In this document: in pieces, positions 50,788-63,859 of the stretch | Layout of the letters: every line of letters begins with the position of its first letter | How positions within the stretch are numbered: the stretch's first letter is position 1 | Assembly: GCA_025331565.1 (NCBI GenBank) | Contig: JAFREQ010000269.1 | Coordinates: 1 to 64,000, forward strand | Direction of reading: 5' to 3' | Source: Holacanthus passer | Lineage: Eukaryota > Chordata > Actinopteri > Pomacanthidae | DNA length: 64,000 bases | Made by a program: the position numbers and the translations under genes | Notes under the pieces: model-generated | Databases searched by the model: none | What the model was told of the DNA's origin: nothing | What the model saw: the letters and a program-made list of their open reading frames with translations, nothing else

Positions 50788-51412
50788 GGCTATATCCTAC
50801 CCTGTATAGCATATTGATAATTAGGGCCTATGCTATCAGTAGTTTATTAGAACAGTGATCAAAGCAGTTGGCTTGATTTGTAATAGAGAAGTCAATAAAA
50901 ATTTGTCTCACTTCCATCACCTTTGGTTAAATCAAGATTACATTATAACAAAAAGACAACAAAAGATTAACTTAGTCACCATACCATCAGCTTTTACTGC
51001 TGTTCAGAAAAAGGAATTAATACAGAGAATCAATGAATAGAATAGATTAACTCTGCTGAAGAAAGACAAAAATGAAGGATGCATGGTGTGAAAACTTATT
51101 ACCTCTATCCCAGAACATTTGGATCCATGTGACTCTAAATAATGGGGAAATATATCCTGAAATTGGTTTTGTGTAGAAGCTTATTATGATTTATTCCAAA
51201 CCTTAGTGATCTCTTTCACATCAACCACAGAGACCACAGCTAACAAGTTCTTCACATTTTGGCATACAATTATCTAATTCTATACTCTGCATCTAGATCG
51301 AGTTTCTTGAGTTTCAAGGCTTTATTGTTGTCAGTCATTATACAGTGTGCATCTTTACACAACAATTATTTATTTTGTATTAGAGATCAAAATGCTTTAT
51401 GCAAGTATCATA
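50788..51412. other. intergenic
   Basis: No supported feature. Confidence 0.4.
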
Positions 51413-51466
51413 AAGTAACAGTACTTTTACTTGAGTACCGTTGTTGTTTACACTACCCACTACTGG
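51413..51466 (-). mobile_element. lone hAT-MITE end, inverted relative to 49,915
   Basis: The sequence AACAGTACTTTTACTTGAGT followed by ACCGTTGTTGTTTACACTAC and CCACTACTG is the reverse complement of the left 53 bp of the MITE at 49,915 with few changes. The rest of the element is absent. Confidence 0.7.
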
Positions 51467-51558
51467 ATATAGCACTGCTGGATGAGTTTCAGCATTCTGA
51501 AAATTGTACTTGTAAATACTGCATACTGGATGAGCAGTATTTGTGTGTGTAGTTGAAC

Positions 51559-51603
51559 TTAATACTACTTCTACTACTACTACTACTACTACTACTACTA
51601 ATA
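51559..51603 (+). repeat. (ACT)n microsatellite
   Basis: About 14 trinucleotide units CTA/ACT, slightly interrupted. Confidence 0.9.
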
Positions 51604-51804
51604 ATAGCCTAATTAAAATATCATTATAGCAATTTTAAATAAGGTCTGTACTCTGGTGACTTATACAATAAATAATAGTCACCATTGACTAAAGTGTAAA
51701 ACACTCATATAATGCACAATTCAATCCACACACAACTACAAAGAAAAGATCAACACCACCTCCAATAAGCAAAGCTAAATTTTGTGAAATCGCGCACCAT
51801 CGCC

Positions 51805-51916
51805 CATCCCCCACTCCCGGAAGGAAGCACATGCGTGTCTTAGCGGCAGCCCTGCGCATGTGCCACGGTCAATGTTGTATGGAATGACAGCAGGATGCTA
51901 CGAGTAACCTTGTAAG
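51805..51916 (+). promoter_or_regulatory. probable promoter and 5' non-coding exon of the SET gene
   Basis: A short GC-rich stretch in otherwise AT-rich DNA contains CCCGGAAGGAAG (ETS-type core CCGGAAG) and TGCGCATGTGCC (NRF1-like half sites), both usual in housekeeping-type CpG promoters. It leads to a possible donor TTGTAAG|GTAGGC at 51,916. The next exon begins at 52,898. The transcription start is not determined. Confidence 0.4.
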
Positions 51917-52897
51917 GTAGGCAAAAAAATTTATTGGAATATCAGGGTTTTGTGCAGTGTACCAACATCCACATTAATGACTGCGACATCAGTAAAAAAT
52001 GTGCCACTTCCGATTTTCTGTTGAATTGGTGCAGATGACCGGACATTTTAGCCCTGTCGCTAATGACGCTAACGTTAGCTAACTAATGTTAGGTAGTGGG
52101 AGCTTGTGGTGCTCGTAGCAGGGTTTAGCAGTTAGATTACCTCTCACTGCAGCATGCAAGTTAAGGACAAAGAGTTTTGTCGCCATTTGTACTAAAGAGT
52201 GGTCCTGCCAACTTAAGGTAACGTAGCATATCATAGCTGCGCTATGCAGGCTAATGGTAAGGTAAGCTAGCGAAGTGAGTGACGACACAGGTGCACTAAT
52301 TAGTTTGGGGAAAAGTGCGCAGATTAGCGCCGGTCTTGGTGGGCTTTTTTTGTGAATGTCGTCACAGTTTATGATGAAACACTAATCATACAGTCTTTCG
52401 AGGAGGGGATGAGTTATTGAATTTTGATTAGATTTTGCCGATTGCAGTGATAAGAATGATCCGCTATTTAAGTTTTTTAAATTATTATTATTATTATTAT
52501 TAATTTTTTTCATTTTAGCCCTTGTAGGGTCTTGAACTGAGCTTTTCAATCAGTTATGATTTAAACTTTGATATAAGCCAATGTGTTTAGTGTATTGTAG
52601 TGAAAACACAAATATTTAATTGAAAATTGTGTTCCAGGACTGCACATTATTAGATTTTAAAGGGGATCTATAAATAACTTTACTATATTCATCTTGTTTG
52701 TATAATACAAATAAGCAATGTGTCTGATAGAAAAGGGTTACATTTGCAATGTGTAGGTCATTAAAGTATTAAAAGAGGTGTTAATTATGAGGGTTGATAG
52801 TCTCTCTCCTAACTTTCAATAATAAAGACACAAATCTGCCTTCATAGTTAGTTAAGTGATAATCTAATAATATAACTAATCTTGGTGACTCTCATAG

Positions 52898-55086
52898 ATG
52901 AAAGTCTTCTCTCTGACGGATGAGATGGCTGACATTGGAAGTACAATGGAGAGAGTGAGGAAGAAGAAACAAGTCCCTCCACAACAAGATGCAGAGCAAC
53001 ACATCCAGTTGAAAATTGATAAGGCTGGACTCAAAGAGTGTTTTATCAATCTGCACAAAGGTTAGTTTTTATATTTTTGATTTATGTTTGTTGGTTTTTT
53101 TTTAAATTAAGCCAGCACTGCATCTGATGCATAACTCATTTATTTAAGGTAACTTTGTACAGGCTATGTGGATTTGGGGGGCTAGATTATGCAGTATTTT
53201 TGAGCCATTTTGGTAATATTTGGTTAAAGTTTCTGTACGTACATGTATTAATGAATCAAATGCTCAGAGAAATAACTCCACCCTATGCTGCTGCACACCC
53301 TGTATTTTTTCCTGCTACAAGGTCATGCCCTGTCTCTATATCAATGCAGAGTCTTCATGTCTGCATTATGATGTCCACACTTCTATTCATTACTTGTTGT
53401 ATAATTGTGAATTCAGTAATACCCTTTGAAAACTTCCAAGGCACACCAGAACTTTTCTGATGGCCCACCATTTGGAAACCACTGCTCTAACACAGTATTG
53501 CTGCACAGCTTCGCTGTAGCTTCCAGAGCAATAGCTTCTGATTTAAAATATGGCATGCTGCTGTAGTAGATGAAAAATATTGATATGGTGTTATATTTTT
53601 TCTTATTTTAAAGGTCGGGGTATTTTTGCTATTGAGGCTTTCAGAAAAGGAGATTTTGTGCTTGAATAACGTGGCAATCTTCTCAAACAGGACAGCCCCC
53701 TTCATTGGAGGCACTATGATGACACAGAAGCAGTGTTCCTGTTTGATTTTCAGTGGAAAGGGAAAAGTTATTGGTCAGTAAGAGTGAACATGCCTTTCCT
53801 TGCACGTGTAATCAGTAGGAATGCATGACATGGATTTTTTTTTTTTTCCAGCTCATACTCCATATCTGTAGTCTGTCGTGCATGACATGGGCTCCACAAG
53901 CTAGAAGTGTTAACTCCGCTGGCTAACCTAGCTCAAGCAACTTTAGTTGTTCCTGCACGCGCAGCTGTGCAACACTAAATAGGATCTCCTCTAAACAGCG
54001 CACATTTAAGCAAAGTTCTGACCGATTTCTGGTGTATTAATGTTTGACCCAAGCGGCCCCAGTACCAGGATCAATGGCTGCCTCCTCTGCACTTGCACAA
54101 ACCTCAGTTCGTCCCATAACAACCCTCAGATTCGTGCAGCTTTAACCTTAACCAATATAGGAATGTTACCTATCAAAACAACCATGAAAAATCATTCTAC
54201 CAGCTTAAAATCACTAGTTTCACACTAACCTACCTCAGTTCAAGTCAAAAGCAACTAAAATATAATTGATGCAAAACACCCCACGGGCACGCTTACTGCA
54301 TGGACCTTGACCTCTTGCAAGCTTGCACAAATTGCCGTTGTTATCCTGCTAAACTTCATGTGTCCACACAACCCAGGTATCACAAGAAACTGATTGTTTT
54401 TAACTGTCTTACTATGCTGAACACTGTATATAAACCAAGTTAGCAACTTTGACTCTGAACTTTATAGTTCTTTTTCTTAAGTCTTGATGTATCAGTTGAA
54501 GACAAGTCGCTTGGAAGGCTTGTGAACGATGACAACAAATAGCCTAACTGCAAGATGAAAACTATTGATATTGGTGGGATGCCACATCTATGCTTGTTTG
54601 CTATAAAAGACATTACCCCAGGTGAAGAAGTAACTTGCAACTACGGGGATGCAGACTGGCCTTGGCGCAAGCAGGTACACCAGCATATCATGGATAACTG
54701 AATATGTACCAATTTAACAAATCTTCTAGTTTTCCCTTCAAATTATGAAAATATTACATAAAATTAAATTATGATAACATTTGTTTTGGTTGTTTGAGTA
54801 TGAATGTAACATGCTTTTCCATGATGTGTCCTTGAGTTGGGTGGTATACAGCTTTTGATGCCCTTAAGCCTCGCATGAATTTAACTTGGGCGAACTTCTC
54901 TTGACACTGAGCAGTTAAAATGTTCCCAGACGTGACATAAATGGAGCCATGTACATCCTCACACTTTAAGTCTTGTTGGTTTCTTAAATTTTATCCTGTT
55001 TCTGTTTCCAGCAGAAAATATCACCTGATGTCAGTGAGCAGACTGTGGATGAGAGTGACAGACCTCAGATAGGAGCCAGAATATAA
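52898..55086 (+). pseudogene. KMT5A-like SET-domain histone lysine methyltransferase, SET exons with stops
   Basis: Four exons splice cleanly: 52,898-53,060 (ATG at the acceptor; AG|ATGAAAGTC), 53,614-53,773, 54,482-54,674 and 55,012-55,086. Together they read LKECFINLHK-GRGIFAIEAFRKGDFVLE, then FLFDFQWKGKSYCLDVSVED, KSLGRLVNDDNK, PHLCLFAIKDITPGEEV and WPWRKQ. This is the SET domain of PR-Set7/KMT5A, which monomethylates H4K20. Two stops interrupt it: TAA at 53,667-53,669, where family members have the Tyr of EYRG, and TAG at 54,540-54,542. The catalytic Y-D-Y-G box reads C-N-Y-G. The fourth exon runs to a TAA at 55,084. SET identity is clear; loss of function is inferred. KMT5A-like copies of this kind are, as I recall, multicopy in fish. 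Confidence 0.85.
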
Positions 55087-56069
55087 CACACAACTTAGTC
55101 TCTCAGAGATTAGACGGTATGGGTTATCTGTGTTATATATAGTGGGTCAGTGAGTATGAATTACCTCCCAGCATTTCTCTTATGGCAGCCCAAGTAGTCT
55201 GTGTCTATAAGTACTTCTCATGTCTGTATGTCTGCTGTTGGGATCCACTCAACACTCATCATTCCCAGACTTGACATAAAGCCCACTAAATAGCTTTATA
55301 TTTGAAAATGCAGATCAAAGTTTTTTTTTTTTTTAAGTGGGTTTATACAGACTTTTGATTATTCCACTACATGTGTTCCTATGACTTTTTTTTCATATTC
55401 AACAAATATTTTTTATATTTATTCTGTATATAGAAGTTTTGCGCACTCCAGACCCCAGGTGGGGAACCACTTCTCTAGAGAACAGCATGAACTTAATTTA
55501 ATGAGCATTCAATACAAGTGTAAAATCATTAAGTTCAGATTGCAGGATATCAGAACATTGCAATGCATAATCAGCAATGCAGTACAATATTCTAGAGCCA
55601 AACCCAACCTAAAACCACCATTTTTTTCCCCCTTCACATAGTGCATAGGGTCTAAGGTTTGATTCATTTTCACATTGGTACATATATGCTTTTTATCTTT
55701 TAGCTGTTATCTGGTCCTGTGGATACATCTATAATGGAAGATAAGATCAACTTCAACGGCAGCATCCAGGGGCAAATAACAGCCACTTTTCATCTTTCAA
55801 TGTAATCACTATTACCGTATTGCACATTTTTGACTGTAAAGTGTTTTGTTTCCAGGTAATCTTTGCTTTGCTCAACAAGGTCTTATCTAATTTTATTGCT
55901 GTCCTCATAGTCTCGAATGGCCAAACTGAGAAAGGACCATGAGAAATGCTTCAATCGACATAAAATTGCAGAGGAGCAGCGAAATGCTAAAGAAAGACAA
56001 CATACCATGATTCTGTTAAAGCATGCAAAGCTGGCTCAGAAACTGGCAGAACTGGATGCTCTTGTGAGT

Positions 56070-58262
56070 AATATGAACATTGCTGTCTGCCCAACTCTTT
56101 TCATCAAGTGTATTACTAGGAGATTCACTGCAAACCTAGCAGTATTGGATATTCTGTGTGTGCAAGGGAATTAAACTTGAAGTGATGATTTCAAAATTCA
56201 GCTCAAATATTTGCAATTAAATGTTTAATGATCAAATATAAAAGTAAATTTGAAGGGTACTATTTGAATAGGTACTTATTCAGTTAAATCAACTTAACCC
56301 CCCAATCCAACGTGTCACTGCAAATGTGGGGAATAGGGCTAAATTAACTTTTTAAAAATTGCTACTTAGATGCTGATGTAGCTAGCTGTCTGTGTAGCCA
56401 CAATTTTTTAGTCTTGCTTAATGTCTTGCCCATACCACTACCTTATTTGTTACATGCCAAAAGTTATGAACCACACTGATGGCTGCTATGTCACAGGTAC
56501 TGAGCAGCACTGAGAGCGGAGCTGAATTTTGAAAGGAAAGCAGCAGATTTTGCAAATCTGAAAGTTGGAATAAACCTTACAATCTTATACTGTGTTTCTA
56601 TGATCACAAGCATGCCCAGCCTCACACTTAACTCGCTGAGAATGTCCAAAGTCACAGCTTATGAGATTTAATCAAGACAAAAATGACAGCTTGCACTTGA
56701 CAACTCAGTTATTGCACTTCTGGGTTGTACACAGTACACAATTGTCTTGTCTATCTTTTTACTGAAACTCTGCACTTATAGAATCATAACTGTAGAAACT
56801 GACAGCTGTCAAAATCTGACATAGAGGACAGAATCAGCCCACCTGTAGTTTAAAAAATGCGGTAAAGAATGAGGTCAGTGTTTCTGAATACCAATACTAC
56901 ATGTATTTGGATTTATCCACAATATCAAAGAAAGTTACACAGTAATAAAAAAAAAAAAAACGAGTTTGAAGCATCTACACTCTCTAAGGTGCTTACCATG
57001 CCCACTCTGCCAACTGAAAGAGACTTTGGTTTTTAAAAAGACAATCATTCAATTAATTGGTGATGTAAGACCAGCTGCAGAAGCAATACAACTCTGTGTT
57101 TTGGCAAGTACAAGTGGAAAATTTGCCATTGTACTCTATTTCAATCAGTCTTTTATTATTTCCTCTATTATGAAGAGCTGGAGCATTCTCACTCTCAGGC
57201 TTATTTTTATTTAATATTGCCTATTTAATTTATTTACAGGTTGATATATTTGCAGCTGTATATCCAAACAGGGAAGGCGGTCATTTGCATTTTATTTTGA
57301 TCAGTCTGTTTTCATTAAAAGTACTCTTGGCCTCTCAGATATGGCTTTGACTTACAATTACAAATTAAGTACTTAATAATACCAAATGTATATCAGTGCA
57401 GAGTCTAAAAATACAGAGACTTATTTTCTTTGTCTTCCTCTCAGTTATGACCACAATTCACTGTAAGGAACCACCGATTAACGTCTTTTGGCATTAACAC
57501 TTGGTGCGTGGACCATTTGAATGTTTTGACCAATTGAATTTGGGTGTGTAGAGGGCAAAATATGAGGCTGATCCACGCACACACAATTTCAGGTGGACTG
57601 TTAAAATAAAGAGAACGTTGAGTGTGTGTAGGCACAGTTTCATAAATCTGATTTTTTTAGGGCATGCCATTTACAGTTTTTGGGCGCACATGCGCTTTTA
57701 GTATGGATCCTGTGCAATGTTTTATAAATGAGACGCAGAACAGCAGGATCCTGCTTTCTGTGGCTTCAGCAAGGAAACAGGGCCGCCTCCTTATGAGTTC
57801 TCAGTCTTGACTGGCTTATGTGCGCTGGGATTCCAGAACATGTTTTTCCTTTTTTTAAATATTGAAATTAGGACAACTATGTAAAGAAATTACCAGCACA
57901 AGATTTGTGGAATGTTTAGATGAATATTTTATGTTTCTTTCTTTCTAGTGCACTTGATTTTCCATCTGCCAGCAGACACATGGTTTTGCGAACCATGGCT
58001 ATAAATGCAATGCAGCTTCCTCACTTAATGTAATGCATGTTTATAGCTACGTACAGCTATAGAAATGCAGAATTAACGAGACAGGATACTGTGCCTTCTT
58101 TTATGACTTGCTTACTTTTAGACATTAGTAAGAGTAAGGCATTATCAAAAATTTTATTTTAATAATTTGTTTAATATTACTGAAAGTTTTGTTATTGAAC
58201 TTGAACAGAGTGTCATGTTTGTTTTAGTTGATTTCTCATCTTTTCTCATGTCTTTTCTTCAG
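56070..58262. other. intron of the SET-linked gene
   Basis: No repeat or ORF of note; a poly(A) tract lies near 56,947-56,960. Confidence 0.4.
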
Positions 58263-59068
58263 CTGACTTCTCAATCTCCCTTGGATGATGCCATTGCGGA
58301 GGAGTATGATGATATTCAAGTATGTTCACAACAGACTGGGGGCAATGTTTATAATCACTCACATGTTCTTAATTAATCGAGCATTATTATAGCAGTGAAA
58401 GTATTGCTATACATCTGCCTTTTTCTAAATGCAAACTGATTTTGAATATTGCAAATAGAAAGTTTGGTTTGTCTTTTTAGCCACTAGCCTCATCAGATGC
58501 TTCATCAGATGAATCAACAATCAACAGTGGCGAGCCATCAGCAGCCACAACAAAGGTAACACTACTGCATTATAACATTAGCTTGTTATTTGGTTTTCAG
58601 TCAATGTTATTATTTGGCATCATTAATGAAAACATCATTCTAATTATCACTATTTTATCGATTTTCATGATGCTGTTCAGAAATAAACTTTTTATGTAGA
58701 TTGTTTATTTCCATAATGTTATTGTCCAAGTTGAGGATTGATGCGTGATTTATCATTATGGTAAGTGAATGAAATTGGTCATAAATCATGCCCCCAAAAC
58801 ACCACTATCTCTAATATCCTTTTCAAATGAACCAGTGTTACTTTTAAAGGTCTGTATTGCCTATTGTTTTATACAAGGTCAAAAATGCATGTGAGGCTGT
58901 TATTTATACATACTAGAATGCTTTTATCCTTTTTGTTTGTCAGATAAGAGCTCCTGTTATGTGTTCATCATCATCGTCAGCTTGTCAGAATTCTTAGGAT
59001 TTTTTAGCGGATGACTCAAAAAGAAAGTCGTTAAGACAGAAAAAGGTATCTTCCTGCAATAATTTTTA

Positions 59069-60083
59069 AGGGTGTAACAGTATACAGAAGTCACAGTTTG
59101 GCGCGTACCTCAACACAGGGATCACGATTTAGAATGAATTTGGTTCATTAATTTTTAACTAACAGTAGTGCAGTTAGTCTTTTCGATCTTCTTAAAAATG
59201 AGATTTTTAAAATTTCATTTAAAAGACAATAAAACAAAGCACAAATTTTAAAAATGTTTTATTAAATAAATTGCCCTTTAAATACAATAACAAGAGCAAG
59301 CAAATGACTACAGATTATAGAGGTTGATACCAAACTTAGCTAAAATCATGGAAAATAGAAATGATTTAAGCCCTGCTTTAACTATCAACTGATGATTATT
59401 GATTTAAATTTAGCAAACCTAAAGTCTTCAGAAAGATTGTTCTACAGGTGGAGAGCATAGAAACAAAAAGCTGCTTCACCTTGTTTAGGAATGCATTAAG
59501 CAGTGAACATACACTCTTGCATATGTCAGATTTTTATGCAGGGCTGATTTAAAAAAAAACAAAAAAACAAACCCAAAACAAACAAATATAAATGTAATTT
59601 AAATTACATTGTTAGTTTCTTTGGCCCTGCCTCCTTTCACACCTAGAAGCTACCCTAAAAACAGCAGGAATATTTTTATTATTTATTACCTTGTTCCAGT
59701 GATTGACACATGTAAGTGTAAGCTGTCTATGTGTTAGAATGTTTGACATGTTTCCACTCAAACAACTGTCGAACAATGCCAGCACAGCATCCTTTCCCTT
59801 AGAGCTGATTTGAAAGCAGTGGGTGTGTCCTCCAGCTCCACTGTCTCTTGTGAATTAGCAATAGTGCAACAGTGTCGTCTTCTTTGTATTCATTCATTGT
59901 GTCATCTTTTGCTTTTTACGTTAAAAATGGCTGGAAAACAGCTTTGAGGCTCGTGAGGAGTATGGATCAGATTGGTAACGATCTCACAAATTCTCTTGCG
60001 ATTTGACATCCATGAATGTGTACACCAGACCATGATGTCTATATTCAGTTGGTGCAGGATAAACACCTGTACTGTTGCACCCT
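59069..60083. mobile_element. non-autonomous DNA transposon (hAT-like ends) in the intron
   Basis: Left end AGGGTGTAACAGTATAC and right end, read inwards, AGGGTGCAACAGTACAG; 13 of the first 14 bases match as inverted repeats. The interior has no coding sequence. Flanking 8-mers do not match, so a target duplication is not visible. The AGGGTGYAACGGTA-type end is common in fish. Confidence 0.6.
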
Positions 60084-60169
60084 GAGTCGTAACAGTAGTG
60101 TACAATTTGATGTGTGAATTATCTTTTATTTAAATAAAATTTGGTAAATGTGCCTTCTTTTTCCCATAT

Positions 60170-63100
60170 TAGGCCGTAAGGTGAAAGCCGTATCATTTCA
60201 TCCTGTTCCAACATATGGGGCACTACAATCTTTTTACTCAGTTACAAAGATATATTGGTCCTGAGCTAGATGTCGAAAGTTCTCCGTTTGTAATCCTGCA
60301 GATTTTATAAAATCAGTGTTTATGATATTGATATTGTTGTCATGCGTGCTGCAGTTTGAGTCACCTGTAACGTACTGGTCCAATAGGAGAGCGCAAAACA
60401 TCCAAGATGGCTGCGACCAGGATACGATCTTCCAGCAATTCGGAGGAGGGAAAACATGACGAAACCTTTTAAAAAACCATCAAAAATATGCTGTATGCAC
60501 CTGATATCTGTAAAAAAAGAAACTGCGTCGAACAATGGCTTTGTTTGAGTGGTGAGAGCAAGACCATAGCTGAAACTTCTAAACACTGTATCAGTATTGA
60601 CTTGTTCCAGAAGATGCTGGGTTTCATACAGCATGCTACAGATGATTCATTGATAGAAAGCGCTTGGATTCCGTGGAGAAACATAAAAGAGAGCATTCAG
60701 ATGTTACTGAAACACAGGGAGGCGAGTCTATGGTGAGGTCAGGTGTCAGGTGTCAGGTGATGCCGGCAGCACCGCAGGATCAACAAGTGAAACTCCGAGA
60801 AAGAAACTATGGTCCAGGATGGGTCTACCTATTGTTTCCTCTGGTCCTGTTCTGCCTGCCTTGTGCATCATATGTAAGAAAGTAGATAAATACATCATCG
60901 TGTCTAGCAAACGCGCAAAGGATGTCTGTCTCCCACTCACTCTTACACTCACACACAAACACTATATATATGTAAGTAAGTATGTAAGTTTATTCTATTT
61001 TGTTTAGAGTTGTGATGATTTGAATTTAATTCTGTAGGCTAGGTTGTCCTTGTTTTCATACAGGCTACTTGTATATTGTGTTTTTATAGGATTGTAATTT
61101 TGTATGTTGTATTTGTTTTAAAGCCCAACTAGGGACAGGAGTTGAAAATTAGCTGTAGCTAATCCATTGTCTGTCCAATGTCAAAGTGGCCATGGATTTG
61201 CCTCCATTGCTTGTGACCAGGCTATTGAGCAAACCTGCAACAGAGATTCCAAGACCAAAGGTGTTTAGACAGGGATAACACAGAATCGAGCTGCAGTTTA
61301 TCTCTGGACATTGTCGCAACATGAACGGGCTGCCATAACAAGACAATGGGAGTCTATGGCAGGTAAATCTCCAGAAATACGGAAAGACATTGACAGCACA
61401 CGTCAGGGTGATTCAGGCTGATGAAAAGGATGTGACTAGAATCATTTCCACCATTGATTCTATGCTGAACCCTTTTGACACACACCATGATGGTATTGTG
61501 TGTCTTAGCTCAATAACAGTCACATCTGAAGAAATTAAAAAGGATTTGCTTACAGCTTCGGAAAAGGGGGAAAAAGCTGTCAAAGCGTTTATGGATCAAA
61601 GACTGTTACCACGATCAGTTGACATATTCTCCCCCATCAAGGCACAAAAACTGAAGACCTTCAGTGACCAGGCAAAGGCAAAGAAAAAATCTGCAGCAGG
61701 CAAGGATGTTATTCTGCGTGCGGACAAGAAGCTATTCTTCAGACTACTCGTTATAGGTCAAAGTAGAAAAATAGACCTGAGAGAAATCCTGTCCTACTCC
61801 TTGGGAACTGTTTCATAGCCAGTACTGATGGTTCTCTTACAAAACAGACAAATCAGCTCTTATGGATTTATTAGAGATCAAAGGTGGAGACTGCTTGGTT
61901 GACAAAGTTCTGGCAGATGGAGCTATTCTCTTTGATGGCATGGCGGTCATTCAAGCCATCCGATCCAGAACAAATACCTTTGGAGAGCTCCCTGAGACCA
62001 TACTACATTACATGGTCAAGCTTGCTCTGCATCACAAATGTTCACGGATAGACTTTGTGATTGTTCAGTATCTAGAGATGAGCATAAAAAATCCAGAACG
62101 GTCACGAAGAGCTGTTGGAGGTACACAACAGGTGCTAATTTATGGATGAGATCAGAAGACACCAACACAATGGAAGAAGTTTTTGGCAGTTGGAACAAAC
62201 AAAGCAGCACTGGCAGAATTCCTCTATGCTGCATGGCGAGATGGTGATCTTACTGTTGTGGGCAAGAACTTGAGCTTATGCATTGCTCATGGAGAAAAGT
62301 GTCACTGTGTGACTGTAAGAGAGGGTTGACAGACTGTTAATGCTGTTGAAGATCTGACGTGATCATGAGGAATGTGACACCAGGATGTTTTTACATGCAC
62401 AACATGCTGCACAGGAACATCACACTGTGGTCATTAAGAGCCCTGATACTGATGTGGCAGTCATTGCTTTTAGTCTGGAGAAAGATCTACCATGTAGGTT
62501 GTACTTTCACACAGGAGTTGCCAACAGAACAAGGATCATTGACTTAGCCAAAGTGACCTCAGCTCTTGGCACCAGTGTGTGTTCAGCGCTTATTGGGATT
62601 CATACCTTCTCAGGTTGTGACTCCACAAGTGCCTTTCATGGCAAGGGGGAAAAAAAGACATTTTCTGTTGCTTGTGAGAAAGAGGAATACCTCACTGCAT
62701 TTACAAATCTGGGTAGAAGTTTTAACCTGGACCAATCCACCTTTGAAATACTTTGCAAATATGTGTGCCACCTGTATGGCCAGTCATCTGCTGAAAATGT
62801 GAACAATGCAAGATACAAGGCATTCTGCATGGTATCTTCAGCTTTGCCAGAACTATCCATGCCTCCAACATGTGACGCTCTACACCAACACTGCAAAAGG
62901 GGCAAACTACCAAGCAGCAATAATGAGACATTGTCTGAAAGATATTGTGTGTGCACCCTCACCCATTGGTAGTGGATGGCACATTGAGGATGGGGAGTTA
63001 ACAGTGACCTGGATAACTAAAAATCCTGCTCCTCAAAGTGTGTTGCAGTTAGTCCACTGCACTTGCAAGCAAGGCAAATGTGATACAGACAGATGTTCCT

Positions 63101-63854
63101 GCATGTCAGCAAGACTGTCCTGCACTGATTTGTGTAGGTGCCAGCACTGTGTGAATGTTCAGAAGGAAACAGAAGATATAGCTACATGGGATGATGTTTC
63201 TGACAGTGATGGGGATTATTAGACACATTATAGAACCATAAAACATCCTCTAAAAAAAAAAAAAAAAGTATCCATTGAACAAAAATAAAAGCTTACAGTG
63301 TACTGTGTAAAAAAGCCAGACCGAGATCTATTAAAAAACATGTACTGTAAAATGATAAAAGCATCTATTGTTAAAAGAAGAAACCCTGCAACTGTAAACA
63401 CTGTAAATGACAAGCAACGCTGTTACATTGATGTGTGCGTGTGTGGCAAAATTCACCATGTGTAATATATGAAATTAGGTAAAGAAGCGTTTTTCCACAA
63501 ATTTGCAAGATTTCATGGTCTAAATTCACATTTCATGGTAATAATTCATCAAGACTTGTCTAAAATGTTATCATACATATATAAATGTCAATTTGTGAGA
63601 GATTTTGTGTTGCTAACGTGAATGTTGATAAATAAAGCGAGTGAATCTAGCACCATAGAATTTTCGTTTTTTAAATTTATATTTATATAAATTTATGGCT
63701 TGTGACAAAAAACTGCAGGATATATTGCAGAGAACTTTAAATCCAAAGTCCATAAGGGTGTAGTCTAAACAAAAATGCATTTAAAAAGTAGTGCCCAGAC
63801 ATGGGAATGAAAATCATTTTCTAGTCACTTTTTCATGGTTCACCTTATGGCCTA
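60170..63854 (+). mobile_element. element with long imperfect inverted repeats encoding a PIN-like/CXC protein
   Basis: Outer ends TAGGCCGTAAGGTGAA (60,170-60,185) and its inverse TTCACCTTATGGCCTA (63,839-63,854) match at 15 of 16. Further in, GGGGCACTAC (60,217-60,226) pairs with GTAGTGCCCA (63,788-63,797). AAAGTTCTCCG...ATCCTGCAGATTTT (about 60,274-60,305) pairs with AAAACTGCAGGAT...AGAGAACTTT (about 63,709-63,738). The inverted repeats therefore extend about 150 bp at each end with indels. TA adjoins both ends, so a TA target duplication is possible. Coding sequence is on the plus strand, the same as the host gene, with a poly(A) signal AATAAAG near 63,632. No DDE transposase, reverse transcriptase or tyrosine recombinase is recognisable. 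Confidence 0.65.
60488..63222 (+). pseudogene. multicopy animal protein with DTDV/GCDSTS core and C-terminal CXC (Tesmin/TSO1-like) domain
   Basis: Plus-strand fragments follow the order of a large family of uncharacterised animal proteins I recall as highly multicopy in fish and cnidarians. PALCIICKKVDKYII (about 60,845-60,890) comes first. Then DQAIEQTCNRDSKTKG and SQHERAAITRQWESMAG (about 61,215-61,365), MLNPFDTHHDGIVCLSS, ILRADKKLFFRLLVIGQSRK, ILFDGMAVIQAI, and KSPDTDVAVIAFSLEKDLP with IGIHTFSGCDSTSAFHGKG (about 62,430-62,650). The C-terminus is a cysteine cluster HCTCKQGKCDTDRCSCMSAR ending in CQHCVN, as in CXC domains. The spaced acidic residues suggest a PIN/FEN-like nuclease fold, an inference only. 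Frameshifts near 61,385, 61,815, 62,340 and 62,890, and stops including TGA at about 62,147, make it inactive. Confidence 0.75.
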
Positions 63855-63859
63855 TATAC

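Noticed and set aside
53155..53460. Coding ORF inside the first SET intron
   Set aside because: No recognisable motif; its 3' part resembles a decayed hAT repeat end (TTTGGAAACCACTGCTCTA).
55702..55803. Extra exon of the SET gene (LLSGPVDTSIMEDKINFNG)
   Set aside because: It follows an acceptor-like TTTTAG but has no donor before a TAA, so it cannot join the phase-0 exon at 55,911.
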